NCBI GenBank assembly: GCA_021739625.1
Contig: JAIPBJ010000020.1
Location: 1-37,127 of the forward strand
Direction: 5' to 3'
Source of the DNA: Flavobacteriales bacterium
GTDB lineage: Bacteria; Bacteroidota; Bacteroidia; UBA10329
DNA: 37,127 nt
The notes below the pieces were generated by a model. The model was given only the letters and a program-made list of their open reading frames with translations, made no database searches and was not told the origin of the DNA. Positions 24,981-33,802 of this stretch are shown in pieces. A program made the translations under genes and the position numbers. Every line of letters begins with the position of its first letter. The stretch's first letter is position 1.

Positions 24981-26174
24981 GTGCAAAGCCTAACGATAAT
25001 TACGCTTATTACAATTGTCCTGGTTCTCTATCTGCTGCTGGAATATCTGCGACATCAGAAGGCGCTTGCCACTATACCTCACCGCATTCACGTTAACGGC
25101 ACACGGGGCAAATCAAGTGTCACACGGCTGATAGGTGCTGGGCTAAGGGCAGGAGGCATACCCAGCATAACGAAAGTTACGGGCACCTATCCGCGAATGA
25201 TATTGCCTGATGGCAGTGAGGTCTCCATACATCGCAAGGAAAAGGCCAACATTCTTGAGCAATTGAACATTGTAAAGTACTGCTCTACTCATAAAGCAGA
25301 AGTGCTGATCATTGAATGCATGGCTTTACAGCCAGAGTATCAGCGCATTACCGAAAAACAGATGATCAAGGCAACAATGGGGGTGATTACGAACATCAGG
25401 ATGGATCATCTGGATGTGATGGGGCCGACATTGGACGATGTGGCCGTTGCCATCTGCAACACCATTCCTAAGAACACCAAACTCTTCACTGCCGAAGATC
25501 GATATACGAATTATATAAAGGGGGTTGCCTCAAAGAACAACTGCACGGTAAATGTGAGCAGACCGGCTCAAGTGAGTGACCATGACATGGAGGGTTTCAG
25601 CTACTTGGAGCACAAGGAGAATGTGGCCTTGGCCTTGAATGTCTGTGCCGAATTCGGTGTAAGTAAGGATAGGGCCTTGTCGGAAATGCATGTCTGTCTC
25701 CCAGATGAGGGCGTTCTGCGCAAGTTCAGCGTAGAACAGGATGGCAAGCGCATTCATTTTTTCAATGCGTTGGCTGCCAACGACCCGGAATCGTCCCTGA
25801 TCATTTGGAATAGCGTGATAGACAAATGTGGTCCTGATGAATTTAAAATTGCAGTGCTTAACAATAGAAAGGACCGACAGGACAGGGCAGTGCGGTTGGT
25901 AGAGATGGTGTCGAAATTGGAGTTTGACCTCTTGGTGCTCATCGGGGAAGCAGTGGAAATGGTGGAAAGCATGTGCAGATCCATCTCCATTCCCAAGGAC
26001 AAGTTACTGAGTATAGGACTGAAACCAACCGATGAGCAGTTCAGGATGCTGATGAACGCATCGGCAAAAAGCACTACGATCGTGGCATTCGGCAATATGG
26101 GTGCCGGTGGTGCAGAGCTGAGCAAAATGTTTGAGAACCAACACAACCACCAACTAAAAGGTCTGCGTGGATGA
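24981..26174 (+). CDS. pgsB: Poly-gamma-glutamate synthase ligase subunit
   Basis: The 397-residue length is close to the roughly 390 of characterised PgsB/CapB. An N-terminal membrane helix (ITLITIVLVLYLLLEYL) is followed by the Mur-ligase-type ATP-binding loop HVNGTRGKSSVTRLIGAGLR (Lys44) and VTGTYPRM. IIECMALQPEYQ and TNIRMDHLDVMGPT are further conserved ligase motifs. The enzyme uses ATP to extend a glutamate chain through gamma-amide bonds at the inner face of the cytoplasmic membrane. The start is a GTG. Its stop overlaps the pgsC start (ATGA), indicating translational coupling. It is the first gene of a six-gene run. Confidence 0.92.
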   Translation: MQSLTIITLITIVLVLYLLLEYLRHQKALATIPHRIHVNGTRGKSSVTRLIGAGLRAGGIPSITKVTGTYPRMILPDGSEVSIHRKEKANILEQLNIVKYCSTHKAEVLIIECMALQPEYQRITEKQMIKATMGVITNIRMDHLDVMGPTLDDVAVAICNTIPKNTKLFTAEDRYTNYIKGVASKNNCTVNVSRPAQVSDHDMEGFSYLEHKENVALALNVCAEFGVSKDRALSEMHVCLPDEGVLRKFSVEQDGKRIHFFNALAANDPESSLIIWNSVIDKCGPDEFKIAVLNNRKDRQDRAVRLVEMVSKLEFDLLVLIGEAVEMVESMCRSISIPKDKLLSIGLKPTDEQFRMLMNASAKSTTIVAFGNMGAGGAELSKMFENQHNHQLKGLRG

Positions 26175-26629
26175 TAGAGCTGGCAGTGACCATCGGGATT
26201 GTGCTCAGTCTGCTTTTTGTAGAGGCATTCGGGATGGCTGCGGGCGGTATCATCGTGCCAGGTTATATTGCTCTGCAACTCACATCTCCCGACAGAATCA
26301 TCGGGGTGCTGGTCATTGCGTTCATAACCTTCCTGTTGGTCAAACTGATTTCCAGATATACGTTCTTGTTCGGAAGGCGTCAGATGGTGGTTTCGTTGCT
26401 CATAGGGACCATTTTTTCAATCATCTCACATCACTATCTGTTTTTCAACATGGCCACTACGACCCTTGAGTTCAGTGCCGTGGGTTGGGTGGTTCCCGGT
26501 CTGATCGCCCACTGGTCGGTCAAACAAGGCTACCTGAAAACCCTTTCAATGCTGGCCATCACCTCTGTTCTGGTGAGGCTGTTGGTGATGCTCATATTTT
26601 GGGGCGAGCTTATACCTGACCTCTATTGA
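26171..26629 (+). CDS. pgsC: Poly-gamma-glutamate biosynthesis membrane protein PgsC/CapC
   Basis: The 152 residues match the family length of about 150. Four or five hydrophobic segments are present, and the hallmark FVEAFGMAAGGIIVPGYIAL lies near the N-terminus. PgsC forms the membrane synthase with PgsB. The start overlaps the pgsB stop by four bases. A second internal segment, WVVPGLIAHW, resembles the first (the two-half pattern of the family). Confidence 0.92.
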   Translation: MIELAVTIGIVLSLLFVEAFGMAAGGIIVPGYIALQLTSPDRIIGVLVIAFITFLLVKLISRYTFLFGRRQMVVSLLIGTIFSIISHHYLFFNMATTTLEFSAVGWVVPGLIAHWSVKQGYLKTLSMLAITSVLVRLLVMLIFWGELIPDLY

Positions 26630-26635
26630 AACGTA

Positions 26636-27757
26636 ATGAACAATAGAATATCCATACGGTCAACATTGGTTCTGATGATATTGGGCTTCCTTGCCATCTC
26701 CTTGCTGTGGATAGTGGAGAACACGAAGGTGCTGGTAGATGAAGACTGGCATCAGGAGAAGGAACAGGCTGCGCTGCTCATGAAAAAATGCATGGAGCAC
26801 ATTAAGAACGACCAGTTTGCAAATGAAATAGCCGTTGATAACATAAACGATCCGAACGGAACAGGTCTGATCGGTCAGCAGTTTACGGAGATCACTTCCG
26901 GTAGAGGTTCGCTTCCCATCAAGCTTTCAACCACCAATCCGAATTTCGCGGCCCTTGTGGTTCAGTTGTTCAAAGACGCAGGACTCAAGGAGGGCGATGA
27001 GGTGGCGATGTGTTTCACTGGGTCGTTCCCAGCGGTGAATATTGCTGTTTGTTCGGCCATAGATGTTCTCAAGCTCCGTCCGTTGCTCATTACTTCCGTC
27101 ACTTCCTCATCGTGGGGTGCCAACGACCCAGAGTTCACTTGGATTGACATGCATCAAAGTCTTTATGAGGCAAAACTCCTGAGTTTTCGGCCTCTGGCAT
27201 CTTCCATAGGGGGAAACGAGGATCTTGGAAAGACCCTCAGCACCGAATCTCGCCAAATGGCAGAAGTGGCTATTTCAAGGAACAACCTTCCTTATATAAA
27301 CGAGAACTCATTGGGAGGGAACATAAGTAAAAGGATGGAGATCTTCCGTCTGAATACGGTGGACGGAATAAAACTATATGTGAATGTGGGAGGAGGGATT
27401 GCAAGTTTTGGGAGCAGTGCGAATTTCAATGTGGTTGTTGCCGGGTTGAACGAAAACATGAAGATCAAGGAATTTCCGGTTCATCGAGGAATCATATACG
27501 AGATGGTAGAACAAGATATCTCGGTACTGAACTTCCTGAATCAAGGAGTACTTCTGAAACAATTCGGTCTCCCCAATGACCCTGTCCCCCTTCCAAAGAT
27601 CGGAGAAGGCAAGCTGTATTCCTCATTGCGCTATGATGTGCGAGTTGTGGGGGTGGCCCTTGTTGTCCTAAGCGGGCTATTGATATCCGTCATTTACATT
27701 GACAAGAAGCAGAATAAACTTGGCAGCACCATACTTAGTGACCCTGAATCGATTTAA
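26636..27757 (+). CDS. pgsW: PgsW-like poly-gamma-glutamate system protein
   Basis: The 373-residue protein starts six bases after pgsC. It has an N-terminal membrane anchor (STLVLMILGFLAISLLWIVE), a large extracytoplasmic body and a second membrane helix near the C-terminus (VRVVGVALVVLSGLLISVI). GDEVAMCFTGSFPAVNIAV and ITSVTSSSWGANDPEFTWID fit the poly-gamma-glutamate system protein family found beside pgsBC in some diderm bacteria. Its biochemical role is not established. It may replace PgsA/CapA, which is absent here. The symbol rests on family recognition plus context. Confidence 0.78.
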   Translation: MNNRISIRSTLVLMILGFLAISLLWIVENTKVLVDEDWHQEKEQAALLMKKCMEHIKNDQFANEIAVDNINDPNGTGLIGQQFTEITSGRGSLPIKLSTTNPNFAALVVQLFKDAGLKEGDEVAMCFTGSFPAVNIAVCSAIDVLKLRPLLITSVTSSSWGANDPEFTWIDMHQSLYEAKLLSFRPLASSIGGNEDLGKTLSTESRQMAEVAISRNNLPYINENSLGGNISKRMEIFRLNTVDGIKLYVNVGGGIASFGSSANFNVVVAGLNENMKIKEFPVHRGIIYEMVEQDISVLNFLNQGVLLKQFGLPNDPVPLPKIGEGKLYSSLRYDVRVVGVALVVLSGLLISVIYIDKKQNKLGSTILSDPESI

Positions 27758-27765
27758 AGTTGGCC

Positions 27766-28659
27766 ATGAGATTTACAATCCTTGTTCTATTCGTTCTATT
27801 CCACAATCAGGGTTTCGGTCAGAAGCAGAAGGAAGCGGTTCCTGATAAGTTCGTGGGCACGGTGATTCTGGTGGGAAACAAGAACTATGTCTATTACGCA
27901 CTTTCGGAGAAGATACGAACGGAAGTCACAGTGACCGGTCCGGGAGAGTTGACGGTTTATACACGGGTCAGAGTAGTCGAGCCAAATACACCGTCCAAAC
28001 CATTTGTGTTGAAATACATCATGGACGGCAAATCAGTGTCAACTGAAAAGATCGGCCCTCTGAAACCATCTTCAAAGTATAAGTTCAAAGGTAAGTTGGA
28101 AGGCGTTCCGACCCGAACAGAGAAGACGGTTATCGATATTCCTCCCGGAAAACACAAGATCAAATTTTTCAAGGCCCAAACAGATCAACCGGTGCATGCA
28201 CGCTATCTGATCAAGCAGTTCAATAAACCAAAATGGAATGATCTGAAGTCTTCAGAAACATTAAAAGAGGTGATGTTGACCTTTAGCAGTGGTGCAGTTC
28301 CGCCTCCCTATTACCGTATAACCGAAAAAGACCGGTTCATGTTCACTGTTTCAGATACCGCCAGAATCAGGATTTTGGTAAGGGCAGAATTCACGTACAA
28401 AATGCTTTCGGAGAGTTATCTGCGGTTGGAGGTTTTGGAAATCGGCAAGAGTCCTGTAATCTACAAGTTCTTGACGAAACGCGTTAAGAATGTCGTGTAC
28501 TCTGATGTGAACAAACTGGTTCCCAGCGATCTGCATAGCCTTTACTTGAATCTGCCCAAAGGATCGGGAGAACGGAAGTTCTCTGTGAGGGTGACGGGAG
28601 TCGGCAGCAGCGCGCTCATTCGAATCTCAAAAGATGTGAACCTGTCGGACAAACCCTGA
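27766..28659 (+). CDS. Secreted protein of unknown function in the polyglutamate cluster
   Basis: The frame opens at a TTG (27760), but the ATG at 27766 directly begins a signal peptide (MRFTILVLFVLFHNQGFGQ). The 297-residue mature part is basic and beta-rich (TVTGPGELTVYTRVRVVEP, DIPPGKHKIKFFKAQTD). The basic mature region would suit binding to a polyanion such as poly-gamma-glutamate; this is an inference from charge and location. I recognise no family. It starts eight bases after pgsW, so it is almost certainly co-transcribed. Confidence 0.78.
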   Translation: MRFTILVLFVLFHNQGFGQKQKEAVPDKFVGTVILVGNKNYVYYALSEKIRTEVTVTGPGELTVYTRVRVVEPNTPSKPFVLKYIMDGKSVSTEKIGPLKPSSKYKFKGKLEGVPTRTEKTVIDIPPGKHKIKFFKAQTDQPVHARYLIKQFNKPKWNDLKSSETLKEVMLTFSSGAVPPPYYRITEKDRFMFTVSDTARIRILVRAEFTYKMLSESYLRLEVLEIGKSPVIYKFLTKRVKNVVYSDVNKLVPSDLHSLYLNLPKGSGERKFSVRVTGVGSSALIRISKDVNLSDKP

Positions 28660-28692
28660 TCATCTAAAAGCTTTACAAACAATTTTCAACTC

Positions 28693-29421
28693 ATGAAATA
28701 CACCATGAAACAAATTTCAAAGTATCTGCTGCCCATGCTTGCCGTCATCTTCCTGCATGGGTGTTCAAAGGAAGCAGGATTCGGTGGGAATTCAGCCATA
28801 ACCGGATCGCTGAGGCTCAAGGTTTACAATGCCGACTTTTCGGAACTGTTGGATGATGTGGATCTGGCCGATACCTATGTTTACTTGTCGACAACCACCG
28901 GCTATGGCTATCTGGACCGCGTGAATACGTCATTCAACGGTTCATTTGAATTCAATAATCTGAATCCTGGAGATTACATCATTTACACCTATTCGAGCGA
29001 CACAACGCTATCGTCAATTGACGATATCGTCATCCAAAAAACGGTCACGATAAATAGTTCCAACGAGTCTGTAAGCTGTGGCACTTTAACCGTGGCCACT
29101 TCTGTAACAGTGGGGAACTCTTCCATAAGCGGAAGGATAATGTACCAATCTGTGAGCAACCCTAACTTTCAATATCCGGCTCCTGATGAGCGGGTCTTCA
29201 TCATGTACAATGATGAACCTACTTATAAGACCTTCGTGCGCACCAGCTATGACGGATACTACATATTCGATCGCCTTCCAATTGGAAAATATCGGATATA
29301 CGCATATAGCGCAGACATCGATAACATCTCACCGTATGCGTCAATCCCTGTACTTGACAGTCTGGTCATAGAACACAATGGAACCGATACCACTTTGTCA
29401 GACATTGTGATTTACAATTAA
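28693..29421 (+). CDS. Lipoprotein with two Cna-B/carboxypeptidase-regulatory-like beta domains
   Basis: The 242-residue protein has a lipoprotein signal (LLPMLAVIFLHGC), after which mature Cys24 would be lipidated. Two similar beta-sandwich repeats follow, each ending in the NLNPGDYIIYTYSSDT or RLPIGKYRIYAYSADI pattern typical of prealbumin-like folds. Such domains are usually structural or binding modules at the cell surface. It lies 33 bases after the preceding gene and 11 before the next, inside the polyglutamate run. A role in anchoring or guiding the polymer is speculative. Confidence 0.8.
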   Translation: MKYTMKQISKYLLPMLAVIFLHGCSKEAGFGGNSAITGSLRLKVYNADFSELLDDVDLADTYVYLSTTTGYGYLDRVNTSFNGSFEFNNLNPGDYIIYTYSSDTTLSSIDDIVIQKTVTINSSNESVSCGTLTVATSVTVGNSSISGRIMYQSVSNPNFQYPAPDERVFIMYNDEPTYKTFVRTSYDGYYIFDRLPIGKYRIYAYSADIDNISPYASIPVLDSLVIEHNGTDTTLSDIVIYN

Positions 29422-29432
29422 TTGTAGGCATC

Positions 29433-30275
29433 ATGCGAAAGATTCCAGTGCTGATCATTTTGTGTTTTTGCGTTCTCGCTGTGAACGTTAAGGCGCAGGA
29501 TGATTTTTCAGGTGGCAACGTATGGTCGTCCGTTTTCCTATCAAAGAAGATCACGCCACGCTGGTATTTCAACAACTATCTATTAGTGGGTTTCAAGGAA
29601 AGCGGTCAGTTGGCGTTTGTGCAGAATGACCTTTCGTTCAGATATAGGTTTGATAGGTTCTGGTCAATGGGTGTCGGTTACAAGCATGCACAGTACGCTG
29701 CCTATCCTGGCATAGACAAGATTTATCCTCAATCGGTAACGAGTTACGGTTCCATTATCTTTCACGGTGCGGAGATCGATGTTCAATTCGATCGACATTT
29801 GGGCAAGTCTTTCTGGATTTCCCAATCGTTGATTGTGCAGGGCTATTTTCCACGATTCGAGAAGTATCAGTTCAGATATATTTCACGGACGAAGCTTGCA
29901 TACAGGAATAAGAAGGCATTTTTACACATAACGCCATACGTTACGTTTATGCTATACTACTATCACAATGGTAAACCGTTCAATTATTATGATGAGAACG
30001 GTGATATAGAAGCGTACCGTTCTCCCAATGGGTTCCATCGGTACAGGGCAATTGTAGGGTTCTCGTTCAAACCAACAAAAAAGATAAGTCAACTTGGGTT
30101 CAACTTTTACTATGCGATCAATAGAGAGTTCAACTTCAGCAACTCCAACTCCCCACTGAACGTCAGAACACCGACTGCGGTGGCAGATGGCTCCAACGTT
30201 AAAGTTCCATTCAACAACTACAACATTTTCGGGGTTCAGGTGAATATCATCCTCGGAATGAACAAAGGAAAGTAG
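29433..30275 (+). CDS. DUF2490-like outer-membrane beta-barrel protein
   Basis: This 280-residue protein has a signal peptide (ending VNVKAQ). Alternating aromatic/hydrophobic strands follow (GNVWSSVFLSKKITPRWYF, YRFDRFWSMGVGYKH, NIFGVQVNIILGMNKG). The opening VWSSVFLSKKIT and the R[F/Y] strand pattern resemble DUF2490 outer-membrane proteins. The last strand ends near the C-terminus, as expected for a barrel. As the final gene of the polyglutamate run it is the natural candidate for an outer-membrane exit or anchor. A pore function is inferred, not shown. Confidence 0.78.
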   Translation: MRKIPVLIILCFCVLAVNVKAQDDFSGGNVWSSVFLSKKITPRWYFNNYLLVGFKESGQLAFVQNDLSFRYRFDRFWSMGVGYKHAQYAAYPGIDKIYPQSVTSYGSIIFHGAEIDVQFDRHLGKSFWISQSLIVQGYFPRFEKYQFRYISRTKLAYRNKKAFLHITPYVTFMLYYYHNGKPFNYYDENGDIEAYRSPNGFHRYRAIVGFSFKPTKKISQLGFNFYYAINREFNFSNSNSPLNVRTPTAVADGSNVKVPFNNYNIFGVQVNIILGMNKGK

Positions 30276-30420
30276 AAACCGGTTGACCTTGCGGAGAAAA
30301 GCCCCTCGCACCAGCGGGCAAAGACGCAAAGGGGTTTGCACGCAGAGAAGCAGAGGGAAGGAGAAAATGGGGAAATAGGGTTTCGCGTAAAGCCACAGAA
30401 GCACAGGATTTTACAGAGAG
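30276..30420. other. Intergenic spacer with repeat debris
   Basis: This is the left part of the gap between the polyglutamate run and thyA (30276-30925). It holds a short relic of the REP right end (GCCCCTCGCACCAGCGGG at 30301-30318) and low-complexity G/A-rich DNA. No convincing terminator is visible for the upstream operon, although the hairpins in REP copy C could act as one. Confidence 0.45.
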
Positions 30421-30540
30421 AGGTGGCGGGACCCTATGTTACTGCGTGCCGCAGTGAGCTCCCTTCGGTCGGTTCGACAAGCTCAGGACAGGCTGCCACC
30501 GAATAATAGGAACGAGGGAAAAGACCCTCGCGCCAGCGGG
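30421..30540 (+). repeat. REP-like element, long copy C
   Basis: AGGTGGCGGGACCCTATGTT, the ACTGCG/CGCAGT hairpin, GGTTCGACAAGCTCAGGACA and GGCTGCCACCGAATAATAGG match copies A and B. The left module GGGGTCTATTT is missing. Inner TTCGACAAGCTCAG differs by one base from the ATGCTCAG of A and B. Confidence 0.83.
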
Positions 30541-30541
30541 G

Positions 30542-30703
30542 TACCGCCTGCTGTTCATTGACTGGGTGGCGGGGTTTGACCAATGGAACTATGTGATTGA
30601 CCGCTGGGGGCTTTTCAACCCGCCCGGGGTAGGGCCGCATGATATTGACCCAGATGATGATGTGCCGGGGGACCGGGATGGGCGGAGATTGCCGAGGTTC
30701 TGA
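30542..30703 (+). pseudogene. C-terminal remnant of an unidentified protein gene
   Basis: Between two REP copies one plus-strand frame reads YRLLFIDWVAGFDQWNYVID, continues RWGLFNPPGVGPHDID with an acidic DPDDDVPGD, and ends RRLPRF and a stop. The 53 codons have protein-like composition (Trp, Tyr and Asp rich). There is no start codon with a sensible N-terminus, because upstream is REP copy C. It looks like the 3' end of a gene whose 5' part was lost or displaced by the repeat. The parent family is not recognised. Confidence 0.55.
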
Positions 30704-30708
30704 GGGGT

Positions 30709-30776
30709 GTGTTTGAAAGGTGGGCTGGAGCCCACCGAACAATAGGCACGAGGGGAAAGACCCTCGCGCCAGCGGA
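30709..30776 (+). repeat. REP-like element, short copy D
   Basis: TGTTTGAAAGGTGGGCTGGA, then GCCCACCGAACAATAGGCAC and GACCCTCGCGCCAGCGGA. The outer parts match copies A-C, but the roughly 65-base inner core is absent. In its place GGTGGGCT and AGCCCACC pair directly as a perfect 8-bp hairpin with a two-base loop. Confidence 0.75.
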
Positions 30777-30925
30777 TGGCAATGCAACCGAAGACGGTTG
30801 CCAATGAAATGCACCAGTGAAGACGCTGGCGCAGTCGGGAAGACTCGGCCGGGCGGAGGTTGCTTTTTATGAAAATCTGTCGTTATTTGCTCGGCTCAAA
30901 CTCAGATGCGAACCAATCGCAGGAT

Positions 30926-31720
30926 ATGAATCAGTACGAGATTCTTCTAAAGCACGTTTACGAGAACGGGACGGACAAGTCTGATAGAACAGGCACGGGT
31001 ACTCGAAGCCTCTTCGGCTATCAGATGCGCTATGATCTCTCAGAAGGATTCCCCTTGGTTACCACCAAAAAGGTACACCTCCGCTCAATTATTTATGAAC
31101 TGCTATGGTTCCTGCGGGGTGACACGAACATCAAATTCCTCAAGGACAATGGTGTAACCATATGGGATGAGTGGGCAGACCAGGACGGAGAACTTGGAAG
31201 CATTTACGGCTACCAGTGGCGCTCATGGCCGACACCAGACGGGCGGCATATTGATCAGATAACCAATGTTGTAAACACCATTAAAAACAACCCGGACTCA
31301 CGTAGAATCATCGTAAGTGCGTGGAACGTGGCCGACATTGACAAGATGGCATTGCCTCCATGCCATACGCTTTTTCAATTCTATGTCTCAGAAGGCAAGC
31401 TATCCTGCCAACTGTATCAACGGAGTGCGGACTTGCTTCTTGGAGTTCCATTCAACATTGCCTCGTTTGCATTGCTCACCATGATGATTGCTCAAGTTAC
31501 AGGCCTTGCATATGGAGATTTCGTTCACACCTTTGGAGATGTGCATATCTATAAGAATCACTTTGAGCAGGTTGATCTGCAACTGAGCCGTGAACCCCGG
31601 CTGTATCCCAAGATGATCTTGAATCCGAATGTGAAATCCATATTTGATTTCACGTATGAGGATTTTCAATTGGACGGCTACAATCCGCATCCACCAATTA
31701 AAGCTCCGATTGCGGTATGA
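30926..31720 (+). CDS. thyA: Thymidylate synthase
   Basis: From the ATG at 30926 the product is 264 residues, the same length as E. coli ThyA; upstream in-frame codons (to 30860) lie outside the conserved fold. Key features are the phosphate-binding [11 protein letters not shown] (Arg21), [11 protein letters not shown], the catalytic Cys146 in [30 protein letters not shown] and the C-terminal IKAPIAV. It methylates dUMP to dTMP with methylenetetrahydrofolate. Its TGA overlaps the start of the DNA methyltransferase (ATGA), so thyA leads the same message as the cassette downstream. No folate reductase gene is adjacent. Confidence 0.96.
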   Translation: MNQYEILLKHVYENGTDKSDRTGTGTRSLFGYQMRYDLSEGFPLVTTKKVHLRSIIYELLWFLRGDTNIKFLKDNGVTIWDEWADQDGELGSIYGYQWRSWPTPDGRHIDQITNVVNTIKNNPDSRRIIVSAWNVADIDKMALPPCHTLFQFYVSEGKLSCQLYQRSADLLLGVPFNIASFALLTMMIAQVTGLAYGDFVHTFGDVHIYKNHFEQVDLQLSREPRLYPKMILNPNVKSIFDFTYEDFQLDGYNPHPPIKAPIAV

Positions 31721-32769
31721 TTGGTGTAGAGCTTTTTTCGGGTGCGGGAGGTATGTCGCTGGGGGCAGCCCTAGCTGGTGTAAACGTGAAGTTTGCGGTG
31801 GAAAATGACAGGGATGCGGTGAACACTTTCAAGTTTAACCACCCCGATACCACGGTCTACGACCAAGACATTAGGACACTTAAAAGAATTGCGATTGCGA
31901 AAGATAGTAAACCTACGATACTCTTCGGTGGGCCTCCATGTCAAGGGTTTTCCACCTCTAATCAGCGAAATAGAAGTGCCGAAAATGCCAATAATTGGTT
32001 ATTTAAAGAGTATGTCCGTTTATTGGCGGGATGGATGCCAAACTGGGTGGTGTTGGAGAATGTCAAAGGCCTAAAAGAAACTGAAGGAGGTCTTTTTCTA
32101 GAGGAAATTATCTCCAGTTTTTCCTCGTTAGGATATAAGACAACCCATGCGGTGCTAAATGCTGCTGATTTCGGTGTGCCACAAAGAAGGGATAGAATTT
32201 TTGTCGTTGGCTCCCGAGATAACATTGAATTTACCTTTCCAGAAAAAACACATGAAAAAAGCGTCACAGTAAGTGATGCTCTTTCCGATCTTCCTATAAT
32301 TGAGAATGGAAACAACATAGGCATTCTACCCTACTCCAGTCCTCCAATGAATGAATATGCCAAATTTGTAAGGGGGGATTTGAAAGTTGTTTCAAATAAT
32401 ATAGTAACTCGCAACTCTCAGGGGGTTATAGACAGGTATAAGTACGTACCTCCAGGAGGGAACTGGGAAAGCATCCCCCTCGAACTGATGCACAATTATA
32501 CAGACGTATCTAGATGTCATACCGGAATTTACAAGAGGCTTCGATTGGATGAGCCATCAGTCGTTATTGGGAACTTTCGAAAGAACATGTTGATTCATCC
32601 AAAATACAACCGTGGACTATCCGTTCGGGAGGCCGCTCGTATTCAGTCATTTCCTGACAATTACGTTTTTACTGGTTCGATAGGATTTCAACAACAACAG
32701 GTAGGGAATGCAGTACCTCCTTTGCTAGCCAAAAAAGTATTTGAATCGATAATGGTGCACCATGAATAA
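31717..32769 (+). CDS. C5-cytosine DNA methyltransferase
   Basis: The 350-residue protein contains the ordered C5-methyltransferase motifs: I ([20 protein letters not shown] binding), IV ([11 protein letters not shown], catalytic Cys75), VI (LENVKG), VIII ([10 protein letters not shown]), IX ([18 protein letters not shown]) and X ([15 protein letters not shown]). It methylates cytosine at carbon 5 in a specific DNA site that cannot be read from sequence. The region between VIII and IX, which sets specificity, is short. No restriction endonuclease with a recognisable nuclease motif is next to it. It overlaps thyA upstream and the HD gene downstream. Its DNA is AT-rich (22/60 G+C at 31861-31920), suggesting transfer. 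Confidence 0.94.
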   Translation: MIGVELFSGAGGMSLGAALAGVNVKFAVENDRDAVNTFKFNHPDTTVYDQDIRTLKRIAIAKDSKPTILFGGPPCQGFSTSNQRNRSAENANNWLFKEYVRLLAGWMPNWVVLENVKGLKETEGGLFLEEIISSFSSLGYKTTHAVLNAADFGVPQRRDRIFVVGSRDNIEFTFPEKTHEKSVTVSDALSDLPIIENGNNIGILPYSSPPMNEYAKFVRGDLKVVSNNIVTRNSQGVIDRYKYVPPGGNWESIPLELMHNYTDVSRCHTGIYKRLRLDEPSVVIGNFRKNMLIHPKYNRGLSVREAARIQSFPDNYVFTGSIGFQQQQVGNAVPPLLAKKVFESIMVHHE

Positions 32770-33802
32770 ATTTGAGAATCTACTACAGGCTAGCCTAAAA
32801 GAAGAATTGGGGGATGACTTGGGAAACAGCTACTTTCACAGATATGAGTCTGTGAAGAGTAAGTGTATAGATCAAATCTACAGCCAAATAGTTGGCACTG
32901 AACCTAGTCTCACAAAACATGATGGGTCCCACCTGGAGGGAATATTTAGTAACCTATACTATCTAATAGGGAGTGATGCAAAATATTTCAGTCCCTACGA
33001 ACAATACGTCCTCGCATTAATCGTAGTTTTCCATGATGTGGGAAATCTACAGGGAAGGAGTGCACATGAAAGAAAGACAACTGTGGGCAAGTTATATAAC
33101 GACATGCGTGGCACAGATCCGAAATGGCGGCAAGAACGCCACATAGTAATCACAGCATCTGAAGCACATACAGGAAAGGATGCCCAAGACAATCCAGTCG
33201 ACACACTGAGCAAAGTTCACAAATTATCAAATCTCGAAGAAGGACAGCCAATCAGGTTGCAGGAATTGGCTGCCATCTTCAGATTAGCAGACGAACTTGA
33301 CGAAGGACCTAGACGTACTTCTTTCGTTCGACAAGGTTTGCCATCAGCAAAAGGAGGATACCCGAATGAAAGCATGCCTCACCATGAATTTGCAAATAAC
33401 ATCAACGTATTTATTGACCGTGGCAATGGAAGAATTGTATTAACATACTATTTGAATTGGGACTCCACAACAAATCCCGATGGTTCGAAGATAAGTGCCG
33501 AGTTAAACACGCTGGCAAGTAGAGCACTGAAGATTAACGATGAACGGAAGTATACAAAATACTATTCGCATGGAGTGTTATCGCCATTTACTAGAACCGA
33601 GCTTTCAATAAACTGCTCAATAGATGAGATTCCAACAAATTACACAATTGGACCAGTAGTACTCGGAGATGAAGTCCCAATTCCAACGAAAAGAGATGTT
33701 AACCACGCAATGGAGCGAGTGTGCTCAATCGATGACTCTATGTCATTTGCAAAGGTGTTTGAAAATCTAAAAAGAATCCATGATGAGCAGGAATCCATTT
33801 GA
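32762..33802 (+). CDS. HD-domain protein (predicted metal-dependent phosphohydrolase) of the methyltransferase cassette
   Basis: This 346-residue protein has HD-superfamily signatures: HDGSHLEGIF (His53/His57), VVFHDVGN (His91-Asp92), further histidines at 127 and 136, and RLADELDEGP (Asp177, Asp180). These would bind the metal pair. The first half is thus a likely phosphohydrolase; the rest (residues about 190-346) is mixed alpha/beta without recognised motifs. HD enzymes cut nucleotides or cyclic nucleotides, and the substrate here is unknown. The start overlaps the methyltransferase by eight bases and the stop overlaps the ATPase gene by 23, pointing to coupled translation. Confidence 0.82.
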   Translation: MNKFENLLQASLKEELGDDLGNSYFHRYESVKSKCIDQIYSQIVGTEPSLTKHDGSHLEGIFSNLYYLIGSDAKYFSPYEQYVLALIVVFHDVGNLQGRSAHERKTTVGKLYNDMRGTDPKWRQERHIVITASEAHTGKDAQDNPVDTLSKVHKLSNLEEGQPIRLQELAAIFRLADELDEGPRRTSFVRQGLPSAKGGYPNESMPHHEFANNINVFIDRGNGRIVLTYYLNWDSTTNPDGSKISAELNTLASRALKINDERKYTKYYSHGVLSPFTRTELSINCSIDEIPTNYTIGPVVLGDEVPIPTKRDVNHAMERVCSIDDSMSFAKVFENLKRIHDEQESI

